This document shows, in pieces, positions 1-9,082 of a DNA stretch of 50,157 nucleotides. Position numbers and translations under genes: made by a program. Positions within the stretch are counted from its first letter, which is position 1. Each line of letters begins with the position of its first letter. This stretch comes from Flavobacterium gelidilacus DSM 15343 (GTDB taxonomy: Bacteria; Bacteroidota; Bacteroidia; Flavobacteriales; Flavobacteriaceae), in contig NZ_AUGN01000015.1 in the NCBI RefSeq assembly GCF_000422685.1, positions 1 through 50,157 on the forward strand. Direction: 5' to 3'. The notes below the pieces were generated by a model. The model worked only from the letters and a program-made list of their open reading frames with translations. It was not told the DNA's origin and did not search any database.

Positions 1-182
1 GATAATACATAAATATTACGCTGACTATCAGTAGCTATATCTACTACTACTTCTTTGTCAGAGGTTGAATTAATCCCTCCTCCAGATTGCAACCACTGAA
101 AGTTTTGAGAAAATAGAGTTATGGGGAATAGTATAAAAGCAATAAGTAATAGGTAATAGGTTATAGGTAGTTTTGATTTCAT
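1..182 (-). CDS. Secreted SBBP/beta-propeller-like protein, 5' end only
   Basis: This is the start of a minus-strand gene that runs off the left edge; only about 60 residues are present. The protein opens with MKSK, a long hydrophobic stretch and a cleavage-like LFSQ, a typical Flavobacteriaceae Sec signal peptide. The mature N-terminus reads FQWLQSGGG, followed by VVVDIATDSQRNIYVL. That pattern (W-x-x-SGG, then a V-D-x-A-T-D-x-x-x-N-I-Y-V strand) resembles the first blade of SBBP-repeat or NHL-like secreted beta-propeller proteins, which in this group often end in a T9SS sorting domain. The rest is outside the window, so neither the repeat count nor the sorting domain can be checked. It lies 41 bp downstream of the methyltransferase gene on the same strand. 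Confidence 0.6.
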   Translation of the reverse strand, partial: MKSKLPITYYLLLIAFILFPITLFSQNFQWLQSGGGINSTSDKEVVVDIATDSQRNIYVL

Positions 183-223
183 GTTGCGTGTTTTAATAGT
201 TTTTAAAAATACGAAAAATAATA

Positions 224-1012
224 TCAAAACCCACGTTGCCTCTTAGCCTCAAACAATAAAATCGCTGCAGCTACAGAAACATTCATAGAATCAATTTCCC
301 CTTGCATTGGAATTATGATGTTTTGAGTGCTTTCGTCTCTCCATTTTTGAGTTAAACCTGTAGCTTCAGTTCCTACAACTAAAGCAGTTGGAGTAGTGTA
401 GTCGACTTTATGATATTCGTTAGAATTTTGTAAAGTAGCACTATAAAAATCAATGTTTTTTTCTTTTAAAAAGGCAATAATTTCTTCTGTTGTTCCTGAT
501 GCAATTTGGTTGGTAAACAAACATCCAACACTTGAACGAACTATATTTGGGTTATACAAATCACTTTTTGGATTGGCTAATAAAACAGCATCAATATTGG
601 CTGCATCAGCTGTACGAAGCATTGCTCCGATATTTCCAGGTTTTTCGATGGATTCTAAAACAAGAATTAATGGGTTTTCTGGTAATTGTAAATCAGAAAG
701 TTTTAAATTTTTAGTTTTCGCTATGGCTAAAATGCCTTCTGTTGTATCGCGATAAGCTAGTTTTTGATAGACTTTTTTTGATATTTCTATTTTTGGATAT
801 TCAGATATTCGGATATTCGGATTTTCAGACTGAATAAATAATTCTGGACAAAATAAAATGGTTTCTATTTCGTAATTTCCTTTTAGGGCTAATTCTATTT
901 CTCGTTTTCCTTCTATTAAAAATGTACCTGATTGTTTACGCGCTTTTGCTTTTTCTTGCAATTGCACTAAGGTTTTGATATATGGATTTTGGATAGAAGT
1001 TATTTGTTTCAT
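224..1012 (-). CDS. SpoU/TrmH-family RNA 2'-O-methyltransferase
   Basis: This is a 262-residue cytoplasmic enzyme expected to transfer a methyl group from S-adenosylmethionine to a ribose 2'-OH of rRNA or tRNA. The N-terminal ~90 residues match the SpoU substrate-binding domain, with QSGTFLIEGKREIELAL near 28-44. The C-terminal SPOUT fold carries the three family motifs: EKPGNIGAMLRTADA (motif 1), VVGTEATGL (motif 2) and IPMQGEIDSMNVSVAAAILL (motif 3, the deep trefoil-knot SAM site). Length is normal for the family. The exact rRNA position cannot be read from sequence, so no symbol is given. The linker at about residues 60-74 is encoded by copies of an AT-rich repeat that is otherwise intergenic here (793-834), which is unusual. 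Separated from the upstream amidohydrolase by a 99-bp imperfect palindrome. Confidence 0.9.
   Translation of the reverse strand: MKQITSIQNPYIKTLVQLQEKAKARKQSGTFLIEGKREIELALKGNYEIETILFCPELFIQSENPNIRISEYPKIEISKKVYQKLAYRDTTEGILAIAKTKNLKLSDLQLPENPLILVLESIEKPGNIGAMLRTADAANIDAVLLANPKSDLYNPNIVRSSVGCLFTNQIASGTTEEIIAFLKEKNIDFYSATLQNSNEYHKVDYTTPTALVVGTEATGLTQKWRDESTQNIIIPMQGEIDSMNVSVAAAILLFEAKRQRGF
793..834. repeat. TTCAGATATTCGG-type repeat inside a coding sequence
   Basis: Plus-strand copies of a roughly 10-bp unit (GATATTCAGA / TATTCGGA / TTTTCAGA) follow one another. The same units form the intergenic elements at 1021-1107 and 35720-35848. Here they are read in frame as part of the methyltransferase linker (S-E-N-P-N-I-R-I-S-E-Y-P). 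Confidence 0.65.
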
Positions 1013-1020
1013 TTTATAGA

Positions 1021-1107
1021 TGTTCAGATTTTCGGATGTTCAGATTTTCGGAAAGATATTTCGATAACATTTAATCTGAATATCTATAATCTGAAAATCC
1101 GAATATC
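1021..1107. repeat. Imperfect palindrome of TTCAGATTTTCGG units
   Basis: The left arm carries two copies of TTCAGATTTTCGG; the right arm carries the complementary ATCTGAATATC and ATCTGAAAATCCGAATATCT. The arms could fold into a long hairpin in RNA. It fills the gap between the amidohydrolase stop and the methyltransferase start and is related to the copy downstream of asnB. It could act as a terminator or mRNA stabiliser; that is inference. Confidence 0.65.
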
Positions 1108-1111
1108 TAAA

Positions 1112-2398
1112 TTATTTATTTTCAAATTTCTCTTTATAACGTTCGTATAACTCAGTTTGATGACTTTCTAAACTAATTTGTCTCCCGTCGATAAGTGCTG
1201 TTGAAATTTTGTTTGTTTTCATATCTAATGCATCACCATCAGAAATGAATAAGGTTGCGCTTTTTCCAGTTTCTAATGTTCCATAGTTTGCATCAATTCC
1301 AAGTATTTTTGCTGAATTTGATGTGATTAGTTGTAATGCTTTTTCTCTATCCATTCCCCAAGCAGCGCATGTTCCTGCGTAAAATGGAAGATTTCTAGCT
1401 TGCATTCTTTCCATGTCACCTTCATTTTGTAATCCAACTAAAACTCCAGCATCAGTCAATAATTTTGCATTTTTGAAAGGTAAGTTTACGTCTTCATCTT
1501 CTAATATTGGTAAATCGTGTACTCTTCTTAAAAGTACAGATACGTTGTTTTCAACTAATAAAGCTGCGTTTTTATAGGCATAATAACCACCAACAATCGT
1601 CATTTTTTTAATGTTATTTTTCTTTTTGAATAAGATAGCATCGATTATTTCTTTTTCACCATCAGCGTGAATAAATACTTGTTTATCTCCACTTTCAATT
1701 CCTTTCATGCCTTCATAAGGAATGTCTTTTACTGAAACTTTTGAAGCAGCATAAGCTTTGGCATTATTGAAGAAATCTTGGATTTCGGTAGTTTGTTCAT
1801 CGTATTTTTTATTTGGTTGAATTCCTCCTGGTTCTGCCCACCAACCCGCACGCGAGTAACTTCGTGGCCAGTTTAAGTGAATACCGTCATTTTCTTTTAT
1901 TATTGCATCTTCCCAATTCCAAGCATCTAATTGAACGATTGATGAAGTTCCAGAAATTCTTCCACCTCTTGGTGTTATTTGTGCTAATAAAACTCCGTTT
2001 GGACGAGCAACTTCAACCAAACCTGATTCAGCGTTATAAGCAATTATACTTCTAATATGTGGGTTCATTTCACCTAATTCACTTTCATCATCTGTGGCTT
2101 TTACGGCATCAATTTCGACTAAGCCTAATGTTGTATTTGGAGCAATAAATCCGGGATAAATTTCTTTACCTGAAGCATTTATTACAATGTCATGTTTTGC
2201 AGGTTTCATTAGAGTTCCATCGCCAATTATAGCAATTTTTCCGTCTTTTATAGAAATAAGACTGTTTTCAATCACGGTTCCATTTCCAACATGAGCTCTT
2301 CCACCTAAAATGAGTATGCTTTTGGTTTGTTTCGAAGCTGGTGTTTGTTGTCCAAATGCTATTGTAGTTAGTAGTAATAAGAATATGTATTTTTTCAT
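1112..2398 (-). CDS. Secreted amidohydrolase-family protein, metal motif degenerate
   Basis: The 428-residue protein has a Sec signal peptide ending TIAFGQQ. The fold follows the imidazolonepropionase-like amidohydrolase family: an N-terminal beta-sandwich with LISIKDGKIAIIGDG, the strand IYPGFIAP at the start of the barrel, and a C-terminal LGTLETGKSATLFISDGDAL. The usual GxxDxHxH metal-binding motif is absent: the equivalent place reads GFIAPNTTLG. A late His survives in VFIHADGEKE, but the family's catalytic Asp near the C-terminus is not obvious. It may be a non-catalytic partner of the larger amidohydrolase encoded 73 bp upstream on the same strand; the two look like one transcription unit. 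The family call is firm; activity and substrate are unknown. Confidence 0.85.
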   Translation of the reverse strand: MKKYIFLLLLTTIAFGQQTPASKQTKSILILGGRAHVGNGTVIENSLISIKDGKIAIIGDGTLMKPAKHDIVINASGKEIYPGFIAPNTTLGLVEIDAVKATDDESELGEMNPHIRSIIAYNAESGLVEVARPNGVLLAQITPRGGRISGTSSIVQLDAWNWEDAIIKENDGIHLNWPRSYSRAGWWAEPGGIQPNKKYDEQTTEIQDFFNNAKAYAASKVSVKDIPYEGMKGIESGDKQVFIHADGEKEIIDAILFKKKNNIKKMTIVGGYYAYKNAALLVENNVSVLLRRVHDLPILEDEDVNLPFKNAKLLTDAGVLVGLQNEGDMERMQARNLPFYAGTCAAWGMDREKALQLITSNSAKILGIDANYGTLETGKSATLFISDGDALDMKTNKISTALIDGRQISLESHQTELYERYKEKFENK

Positions 2399-2471
2399 TT
2401 TAAAATGTATGTTTCAATTTGTTTTTTTTGTTTCAATTATTTCAGTTTTCAATTGATATTGAGCTTGAAAT

Positions 2472-5447
2472 TTAAAATTCTTCAACAGTATCACAATGAT
2501 AATGTTTTACTTCTTTTTTCTTTGGAGCTTGAGTTTTTAACCCTTTATTTTTTGCTTCCAATAAATTATTTATCAGCTCACTACGTTGTTTTTGAATAAC
2601 GTCAAGAGTTGCTGTTTCTTTTTCTAAATCGTAGAAAATTGTTCCGTCAACTATAGTTTTTTCAGCTTTAGCGTAGATAGATAATGGATTATCTGACCAA
2701 AGTACTACATCAGCATCTTTACCAACTTTTATACTTCCCACTTTATTATCAACTTGTAATAATTTTGCAGGATTTAAGGTTACGAAATTCCAAGCTTGTT
2801 CTTCTGGAACGTTTCCGTATTTTACAGCTTTTGCCGCTTCTTGATTTAAACGTCTTGACATTTCAGCATCATCTGAATTTATCGAAACCATTACACCTTG
2901 ACTTTGCATTAAAGCAGCGTTGTATGGAATTGCATCATTAACTTCATATTTATAAGCCCACCAATCTGCAAATGTTGAACCACCAACACCATGTTCTGCC
3001 ATTTTATCAGCTAATTTATAACCTTCTAATATATGTGTAAAAGTTTGAATTTTGAAATTATATCTTTCGGCTAATTTCATTAACATGTTAATTTCAGATT
3101 GTACGTAAGAGTGACAAGTTATGAAACGTTTTTTACTGATAATTTCGTTTAAAACTTCCATTTCTATATCATAACGGTATTTTGAATTACTTGCTTTTTC
3201 TTTCTTGTATTCTAAAGCTCTAGTAAAATAATCTTCATAAACTTGTTCAACACCCATTCTTGATTGTGGAAAACGACCGCTTCCCCAATTGGATTGTTTT
3301 ACGTTTTCTCCTAAAGCAAATTTGATGTATTTTGGAGCATCCTTTACAATCATTTCATCTGGAGAATAACCCCATTTTAATTTGATAAAAGCTGCACGAC
3401 CACCAATTGGATTTGCTGAACCATGTAGTAAATTTGAAGAAGTAACTCCACCAGCTAGATTTCTATAAATATTGATGTCATCCGAATTTACAACATCTTC
3501 AATAGTAACTTCTGCAGATGAATTTTGTCCACCTTCATTAACACCGTTAGAAATTGCAATGTGCGAATGTTCATCGATTATACCAGCTGTTAAGTGCTTG
3601 CCTGTTGCATCAATTTTCTTTGCATTCGTGGCAGAAATATTTTTACCTATTCTGACGATTTTACCATTTTCGATTAAAACATCTGTTTCCTTTAGAATTC
3701 CTTCTTTTTCACCAGTCCAAACTGTAGCATTTTTGAATAGCAACGTTTCTTGTTTTGGTTTGTTTTCGTTTCCGTAAGCTAAATTTGGAAAAGTAACTGG
3801 AACCATAATTGGAACTTTTGGCTCTTCGTCTTTTTTGTCTTCTTTCTTTTTATCTTTGGATTTTTCGGTAACTTCCTTTTTTGTTGCTTTCCAAGAAGTT
3901 TCTTGGCCATTTTCTAGAACTACTTTTCCTTCTAAATAATTTAAGTTTTTTGTTCCGGTTAATCTATAATAGGCAGATTTAATAGAATCATTTGTTTTGA
4001 CAACTAAATTTACCCAAGGTTCGCTGTAATTTAATTTAGTACCATAATCGATACTGTCTTTTGAAGTTTTAGCCTCTAATTTTTCAAGTTCACCTGAAAT
4101 TTTCAAGTCAAATGATTTATTATCAAAAACCAAATTATATTCACCACGAATATCTTCGACATTCATTTTGTCAAGAATATTTCTATTTCCTTGAACCCAA
4201 TTTTCGTGAATTTTACTGTCTTTATCAAAAATATCTCCAGAAACAATAATAAAGTTGGCTAAAGCTCCTTTTTTCAAAGAACCTAAAGTATTTGATTGGT
4301 TCATTAACTTAGCAGGAGTTTCAGTTAAAGCAGCAATAGCTTTTTCTTTAGGGAAACCATATAAAACAGCTTTTCTTAAGTTTTGTAAAAAGTCTTTTGC
4401 ATCTTTATTATCATAAGTTGTTAGAACAAATGGAATATTATTGTCTGCTAAAATTTTCAAATTAAAAGGAGCTTGATTCCAAAATTTCATATCACTTAAA
4501 CTCACTTGCTGCGCTAGATAAGGATCAGAAACATCATATGCATCTGGGAAATCTAAAGGGATAATATATGTTGCACCAGTATTTTTGATTTCATTTATTT
4601 TTTCAAATTCATTTCCATCTCCTTTAATAAGATAGTTAACTCCGAATTCTTTACCAATTTTATTAGCTCTTAAACTATTTAATTTATCACCAGCGTTGAA
4701 TATTTGAATAAGATTTTTGTTTGCATTGAAACTTTCAAGTGCTAAATCTTTTGTTTTTGAAGCTCCTGTTGCATACCATTTTCCATCATGATATACTTGA
4801 CGAATTAAAGCCATACTTCCCATTAAAGAAGAAGGATAAGATTGTCTAGAAAACTTACTTCTACTAAATGTAAAATGTTGTGATATTTTATTATTAAGAA
4901 TTCTTGTTGCGTTATTTCCTTCATCATTTAAAGTCCATAATAAACCTGTTCCAGCAATAACTCCATCATTAAAGTGACTTAAAACTGTACCAAAACCAAT
5001 AGCACGTAATTTTTCAGCACTTTTGTTTTCATAGTTTAAGTTTTCAAAGGCATTGTAATCTGTTTTTATATGGTCATTCCAATAATAACCTTCACGCGAA
5101 GAATCATATTGGGCCGATGAACCTCTTTCTGGTCGATCTGTTGGTTTCTGAATTCCAAATTCACTAAACACATCAATAAATGAAGCATAAATTGTTTTTC
5201 CAGTTGCATCAATTATAGTTGCGTTTTTTGGAATTGAAACTTTTGTTCCAACTTCTAAAATTTTTCCATCTTTAAAAAGTAAAGTGGCTTTTTCTAATTT
5301 TTGAGTTGATGAAACATAAATAGTAGCATTAGTTATAGCCACATGGTTTTTGAAAGATTGTTTTACACCGTCATTTTTGGGAAAATAATCTTGAGCCTGA
5401 ACTGCTATTGTGAAACAAAACAGAAATAAAAATTTAATTAATCGCAT
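2472..5447 (-). CDS. Secreted tandem amidohydrolase, two modules
   Basis: The 991-residue protein has a signal peptide (ending AVQAQ) and two amidohydrolase-like modules joined by a Lys/Glu-rich linker (about residues 535-555). Module 1 (about 30-450) has the family's N-terminal sandwich and the closing LGSLKKGALANFIIVSGD, but its barrel opens with IYASFIDVFSEFG, with no HxH. Module 2 (about 575-950) keeps GIIDEHSH (His 627 and 629), further His candidates in FITCHSY and TFTHILEG, and a catalytic-type Asp in SINSDDAEMS, so it should be the metal-dependent hydrolase. Such secreted enzymes are usually guessed to be dipeptidases or cyclic-amide hydrolases; the substrate is not evident. A possible -7 element lies just upstream, but it is not convincing. 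Probably co-transcribed with the shorter homologue downstream. Confidence 0.88.
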   Translation of the reverse strand: MRLIKFLFLFCFTIAVQAQDYFPKNDGVKQSFKNHVAITNATIYVSSTQKLEKATLLFKDGKILEVGTKVSIPKNATIIDATGKTIYASFIDVFSEFGIQKPTDRPERGSSAQYDSSREGYYWNDHIKTDYNAFENLNYENKSAEKLRAIGFGTVLSHFNDGVIAGTGLLWTLNDEGNNATRILNNKISQHFTFSRSKFSRQSYPSSLMGSMALIRQVYHDGKWYATGASKTKDLALESFNANKNLIQIFNAGDKLNSLRANKIGKEFGVNYLIKGDGNEFEKINEIKNTGATYIIPLDFPDAYDVSDPYLAQQVSLSDMKFWNQAPFNLKILADNNIPFVLTTYDNKDAKDFLQNLRKAVLYGFPKEKAIAALTETPAKLMNQSNTLGSLKKGALANFIIVSGDIFDKDSKIHENWVQGNRNILDKMNVEDIRGEYNLVFDNKSFDLKISGELEKLEAKTSKDSIDYGTKLNYSEPWVNLVVKTNDSIKSAYYRLTGTKNLNYLEGKVVLENGQETSWKATKKEVTEKSKDKKKEDKKDEEPKVPIMVPVTFPNLAYGNENKPKQETLLFKNATVWTGEKEGILKETDVLIENGKIVRIGKNISATNAKKIDATGKHLTAGIIDEHSHIAISNGVNEGGQNSSAEVTIEDVVNSDDINIYRNLAGGVTSSNLLHGSANPIGGRAAFIKLKWGYSPDEMIVKDAPKYIKFALGENVKQSNWGSGRFPQSRMGVEQVYEDYFTRALEYKKEKASNSKYRYDIEMEVLNEIISKKRFITCHSYVQSEINMLMKLAERYNFKIQTFTHILEGYKLADKMAEHGVGGSTFADWWAYKYEVNDAIPYNAALMQSQGVMVSINSDDAEMSRRLNQEAAKAVKYGNVPEEQAWNFVTLNPAKLLQVDNKVGSIKVGKDADVVLWSDNPLSIYAKAEKTIVDGTIFYDLEKETATLDVIQKQRSELINNLLEAKNKGLKTQAPKKKEVKHYHCDTVEEF

Positions 5448-5518
5448 TTAATCGTATATTATAATTAAGCCATAAATATAGTTAAATATGTATGTAAAAA
5501 AAATTTTTGTGAATTACT

Positions 5519-6853
5519 CTACAAAATTCCTCTTGCTTTAATTTCTAAATATTTATTAATAACATCTAACGTTAAGTTTTCGGGTTGTGTTAATACTGAA
5601 TAAATACCGTATTTTCTTAATTCATTTACAATTAAACGTTTTTCGAAAGCAAATTTTTCTGCGATGACTTTATCGTATATTTCTTGAACAGTATTGGCTT
5701 TTTTGTCAATTAATTCGTTTAATTCTGTATTGTTAAAAAAGACAATAACTAATAAATGATTTTTAGCAATTCCTTTTAAATAAGGCAACTGTCTGTGCAA
5801 ACCATCAAGTGTTTCAAAATTGGTGTAAAGAATTAGTAAACTTCTTTGATTAATTTTATTTTTGATATCAACATATAAACGGCTGAAATCACTTTCAAAA
5901 AAATCGGTTTTGATGTTGTATAGATTTTCTAAAATTAACTGCATTTGACTTTGACGTTTTTCAGCCACAACTCTATTTTCTACTTTTTTAGAAAATGCCA
6001 ATGTTCCAGCTTTATCATGTTTTTTTAGAATTACATTTGATAAGACTAGTGTAGCATTAATAGCATAATCTAACAGACTTAAACCATTAAAAGGCATTTT
6101 CATGACACGACCTTTATCAATAATCATGTAAACATTTTGAGATTTTTCATCTTGAAATTGATTCACCATCAATTGATCTCGTTTCGCTGTAGCTTTCCAA
6201 TTTATGGTTCTAATGTCGTCACCTTGTACATATTCTTTGATTTGTTCAAATTCCATTGTATGTCCAATTCGTCTAATTTTTTTTAATCCATATTGGGATA
6301 ATGAATTCGAAAAAGCCATCAAATCATATTTTCGTAATTGAATATAAGATGGATAAGTTGGCACTAATTGATTATTGGCAAAACGGAATCTTTTAGAAGT
6401 TAATCTCAAAGGAGAACTTGCAAAAACATTTAAACTTCCAAAGAAATATTCACCTCTTTCTGTAGGTCTTAAAAAGTATTTGTATTCATCTTTTGATTGA
6501 GCACTAATTCGTCTGAAAACATTAAAATTTCTGACTTGAAACTGAAAGGGAATTTCATCAATAATTCTGGCATAAATAGGAAAAGTATATTTGCTTTTTA
6601 TTCGAATAATGATTTCGTTTTCATCACCATTTGAAAGTTTTTCCGGAGTTTCACGAATTGCATCAATTGGGGATTTAGCTGTAAAAAGCAACAAAACATC
6701 AATAATTGTAAAGACAATAAAAATGTATAAAATATACCAACTGGCATTGTAAAACATTGGAAAAAAGTAAGACAACACAAAACAACCTATGATACCAATT
6801 AGGCAATAGAAAAAGAAATTAGTAAGGTAGAGTTGTTTAAAAAGTTGTTTCAT
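5519..6853 (-). CDS. DUF58 domain-containing protein
   Basis: The 444-residue protein begins with two membrane segments (about 12-32 and 36-57). A cytoplasmic region follows with the DUF58 signature, seen as YVQGDDIRTINWKATAKRDQ near 210-228, then a vWA-like fold starting VYMIIDKGRVM. DUF58 proteins are almost always encoded next to a MoxR AAA+ ATPase, and this gene starts 10 bp after the MoxR stop. The family role is not settled; in several bacteria such pairs affect envelope integrity or metal-cofactor insertion. It is the last gene of the minus-strand operon that starts with the SpoIIM gene. No defect is seen; the vWA metal site looks incomplete, as is common in this family. Confidence 0.9.
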   Translation of the reverse strand: MKQLFKQLYLTNFFFYCLIGIIGCFVLSYFFPMFYNASWYILYIFIVFTIIDVLLLFTAKSPIDAIRETPEKLSNGDENEIIIRIKSKYTFPIYARIIDEIPFQFQVRNFNVFRRISAQSKDEYKYFLRPTERGEYFFGSLNVFASSPLRLTSKRFRFANNQLVPTYPSYIQLRKYDLMAFSNSLSQYGLKKIRRIGHTMEFEQIKEYVQGDDIRTINWKATAKRDQLMVNQFQDEKSQNVYMIIDKGRVMKMPFNGLSLLDYAINATLVLSNVILKKHDKAGTLAFSKKVENRVVAEKRQSQMQLILENLYNIKTDFFESDFSRLYVDIKNKINQRSLLILYTNFETLDGLHRQLPYLKGIAKNHLLVIVFFNNTELNELIDKKANTVQEIYDKVIAEKFAFEKRLIVNELRKYGIYSVLTQPENLTLDVINKYLEIKARGIL

Positions 6854-6863
6854 TTTTTTTAAA

Positions 6864-7868
6864 TTATCTTGGAATTTCTACAGAATCAATAATTTGTTTA
6901 ATGATTTCAGTGCTGTTTAAGCCTTCCATTTCTCTTTCTGGAGTAACTACAACTCTATGTTGCATAACTGGAATTGCAGCTTCTTTAATGTCATCTGGTG
7001 TAACGAAATCTCTTCCTTTTATAGCAGCAAAACCTTTTGAGGCATTTAAGATTGCAATTGATGCTCTTGGTGAAGCTCCTAAATATAAGAACGGATTTTC
7101 ACGCGTATTTAAAACGATTTTTGCGATGTATTCGATAAGATGAGGTTCAATTAAAATTTGTTTTACCAAGCCTTGAAAACTTAAAATATCACTTTGAGAA
7201 ACAATTTTTGCAATGTCAGACAATTTGTCTCTGTTTTGTAAATCGTTTTCTTTGTGAATAATAGCAACTTCTTCTTCTAAATTAGGATAACCTATGTTTA
7301 TTTTGAACAAAAATCTATCTAATTGTGCTTCGGGTAAACGATACGTCCCTTCTTGCTCAATTGGATTTTGAGTAGCAATTACGATAAATGGTTTTTCTAA
7401 AATATAAGTTGTTCCATCAGCGGTAATTTGTGTTTCTTCCATAACTTCAAACAAAGCTGCTTGCGTTTTAGCTGGAGCACGATTGATTTCGTCAATCAAA
7501 ATGAAGTTTGAAAAAATTGGGCCTTTTTTAAATTCAAAACTCGATTTTGATAAATCATAAACAGAAGTTCCGATAATGTCAGAAGGCATTAAATCTGGTG
7601 TAAACTGAATTCGATTAAAATCAAGTGATAATGTTTTTGATAATAATTTGGCTGTAATGGTTTTTGCAACTCCAGGAACACCTTCAAGCAAAACGTGACC
7701 ATTTGCTAGAATTGCAACTAATAATTGATCAATCATTTTAGATTGTCCGACAATTACTTTTCCAATTTCTGCCCTAACTTTTTGAAGACTATCTTGCAAA
7801 GGAGCTAGATCAATACGATTGTTGAAGTTTAAATTTTCGTTTTCGATTTCTTCTATATTATTTTCCAT
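6864..7868 (-). CDS. MoxR-family AAA+ ATPase
   Basis: This is a 334-residue cytosolic ATPase. Walker A is GVPGVAKT (63-70), Walker B is ILIDEINR (123-130), sensor 1 is in IATQNPIEQEGTYRLPEAQLDRF, and the C-terminal lid carries YLGASPRASIAIL. These are diagnostic of MoxR proteins, which act as hexameric chaperone-like motors for vWA-domain partners. The partner here is likely the adjacent DUF58 protein. Upstream lie the DUF4350 and DUF4129 genes, so the ATPase is in the middle of a membrane-associated operon. Length is normal. The client is unknown. Confidence 0.95.
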   Translation of the reverse strand: MENNIEEIENENLNFNNRIDLAPLQDSLQKVRAEIGKVIVGQSKMIDQLLVAILANGHVLLEGVPGVAKTITAKLLSKTLSLDFNRIQFTPDLMPSDIIGTSVYDLSKSSFEFKKGPIFSNFILIDEINRAPAKTQAALFEVMEETQITADGTTYILEKPFIVIATQNPIEQEGTYRLPEAQLDRFLFKINIGYPNLEEEVAIIHKENDLQNRDKLSDIAKIVSQSDILSFQGLVKQILIEPHLIEYIAKIVLNTRENPFLYLGASPRASIAILNASKGFAAIKGRDFVTPDDIKEAAIPVMQHRVVVTPEREMEGLNSTEIIKQIIDSVEIPR

Positions 7869-7884
7869 AAGGTAATTATTTGTC

Positions 7885-9081
7885 TTATTTGTGATTTAAT
7901 TTTTCGATAGTAAGATTTAATGAAATGATATCATTCTCATTACATATTTCTTTTCTTTTTAATTGATTAATTAATTGAACTAATGCAGCAATATCTTCTT
8001 TTTTCTTTCCAGATTTCTGTTGAAAACGGTTTATAAAAGTAGCATCGAGTACAGTTGTATCAACTAAATATTCATTTCTTGTTTTTTCGAGGAAATATAT
8101 TATTTTTTTATCAATGATATTTTTGTGATTTCCTTCTTGATAATATAGATTTCCAATCGTTTTTGTAAAATCGACAGTTGTGTTTCTTAAGGGTTCAATA
8201 ATTGGAATTACTCTTTGTTTTCTTTTAGCGTTGAAGAAAATAAATATCAAAATACTGATCAATGAAATATACCAAGCCCAACGCAAACTTGCTTGACTTA
8301 AAATATATCGCATAGGTGATTGATTGAGTTGTGCATCATCATATGATTTGGCAAACCAATAGATTTTATCTTGATTTAAATAGGAAGTAATCTGCTCTAC
8401 ATATTCATAATTCTTGTTTTTCAACATATAATAATTGGTAAAAACTATAGGTTGAGTATGCAAGTAAAAATTTCCTTTTTTGTATGGAATTTTTATAAAG
8501 TTTGTCAAATTTTCTTTTGTACTATTTTGATGACCTAAAACTACTGTAGTTGTCGTATCAATTTTCGAAAAATATTTGGTAGAAACGCCTTTAGAATAGT
8601 AATAATCTTTAGGATTTAAATTTTTATTAGAAACTTTCAAAGCAAATGAATCCATAAAAATACTACTAGTTTCAATTTCAAAACCTAATGTATCTTTAAG
8701 ATTTTTTGAGAAAGAACTTGAGCTGATAAAAACATCATTTCCTCTACTAGCGTAATAAAAAAGTTCGTCAACCGAATTTTTATCAATAGTAAATTCATCA
8801 TTTATGTAAAGAATATCACCTTTAACCGTGTAAGTTGAGTCTTCATAATCATACTTGTCATAAAAATATTCATAAGGTGTATTGCTATGTTTTGTCACTT
8901 TTTGACTAGAAAATAATTTATCAGATTCTTGACTAAAAACATAAAGTCCAAACGGAATTTTATCATTCAAAGCAAACGTAGCTGACCAATTAATAGGTTT
9001 TGGTCTACTAGCATCTACAAATATGATTCCTATTAAAATAAGAACCAATAAAAAGATATATACTTTTAGATTTCTGTTCAT
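7885..9081 (-). CDS. DUF4350 domain-containing membrane protein
   Basis: The 398-residue protein has an N-terminal membrane anchor (about 6-23), an extracytoplasmic DUF4350-like region (about 30-250; GDILYINDEFTIDKNSVDELFYYASRGNDVFISSS is the characteristic helix-strand pattern, given here only by its ends at about 90-125), a second membrane helix near 270-286 and a cytoplasmic tail with FLEKTRNEYLVDTTVLD. DUF4350 folds resemble a glutamine-amidotransferase-like Rossmann domain without the nucleophile. It is separated by 1 bp from the DUF4129 gene and by 16 bp from the MoxR gene. Function unknown; context points to the MoxR-DUF58 system. Confidence 0.82.
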   Translation of the reverse strand: MNRNLKVYIFLLVLILIGIIFVDASRPKPINWSATFALNDKIPFGLYVFSQESDKLFSSQKVTKHSNTPYEYFYDKYDYEDSTYTVKGDILYINDEFTIDKNSVDELFYYASRGNDVFISSSSFSKNLKDTLGFEIETSSIFMDSFALKVSNKNLNPKDYYYSKGVSTKYFSKIDTTTTVVLGHQNSTKENLTNFIKIPYKKGNFYLHTQPIVFTNYYMLKNKNYEYVEQITSYLNQDKIYWFAKSYDDAQLNQSPMRYILSQASLRWAWYISLISILIFIFFNAKRKQRVIPIIEPLRNTTVDFTKTIGNLYYQEGNHKNIIDKKIIYFLEKTRNEYLVDTTVLDATFINRFQQKSGKKKEDIAALVQLINQLKRKEICNENDIISLNLTIEKLNHK

Positions 9082-9082
9082 G

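Noticed and set aside
3472..3777. Plus-strand open frame of 101 codons inside the large amidohydrolase
   Set aside because: It is antisense to conserved amidohydrolase codons (including the HxH region), with no protein family features.
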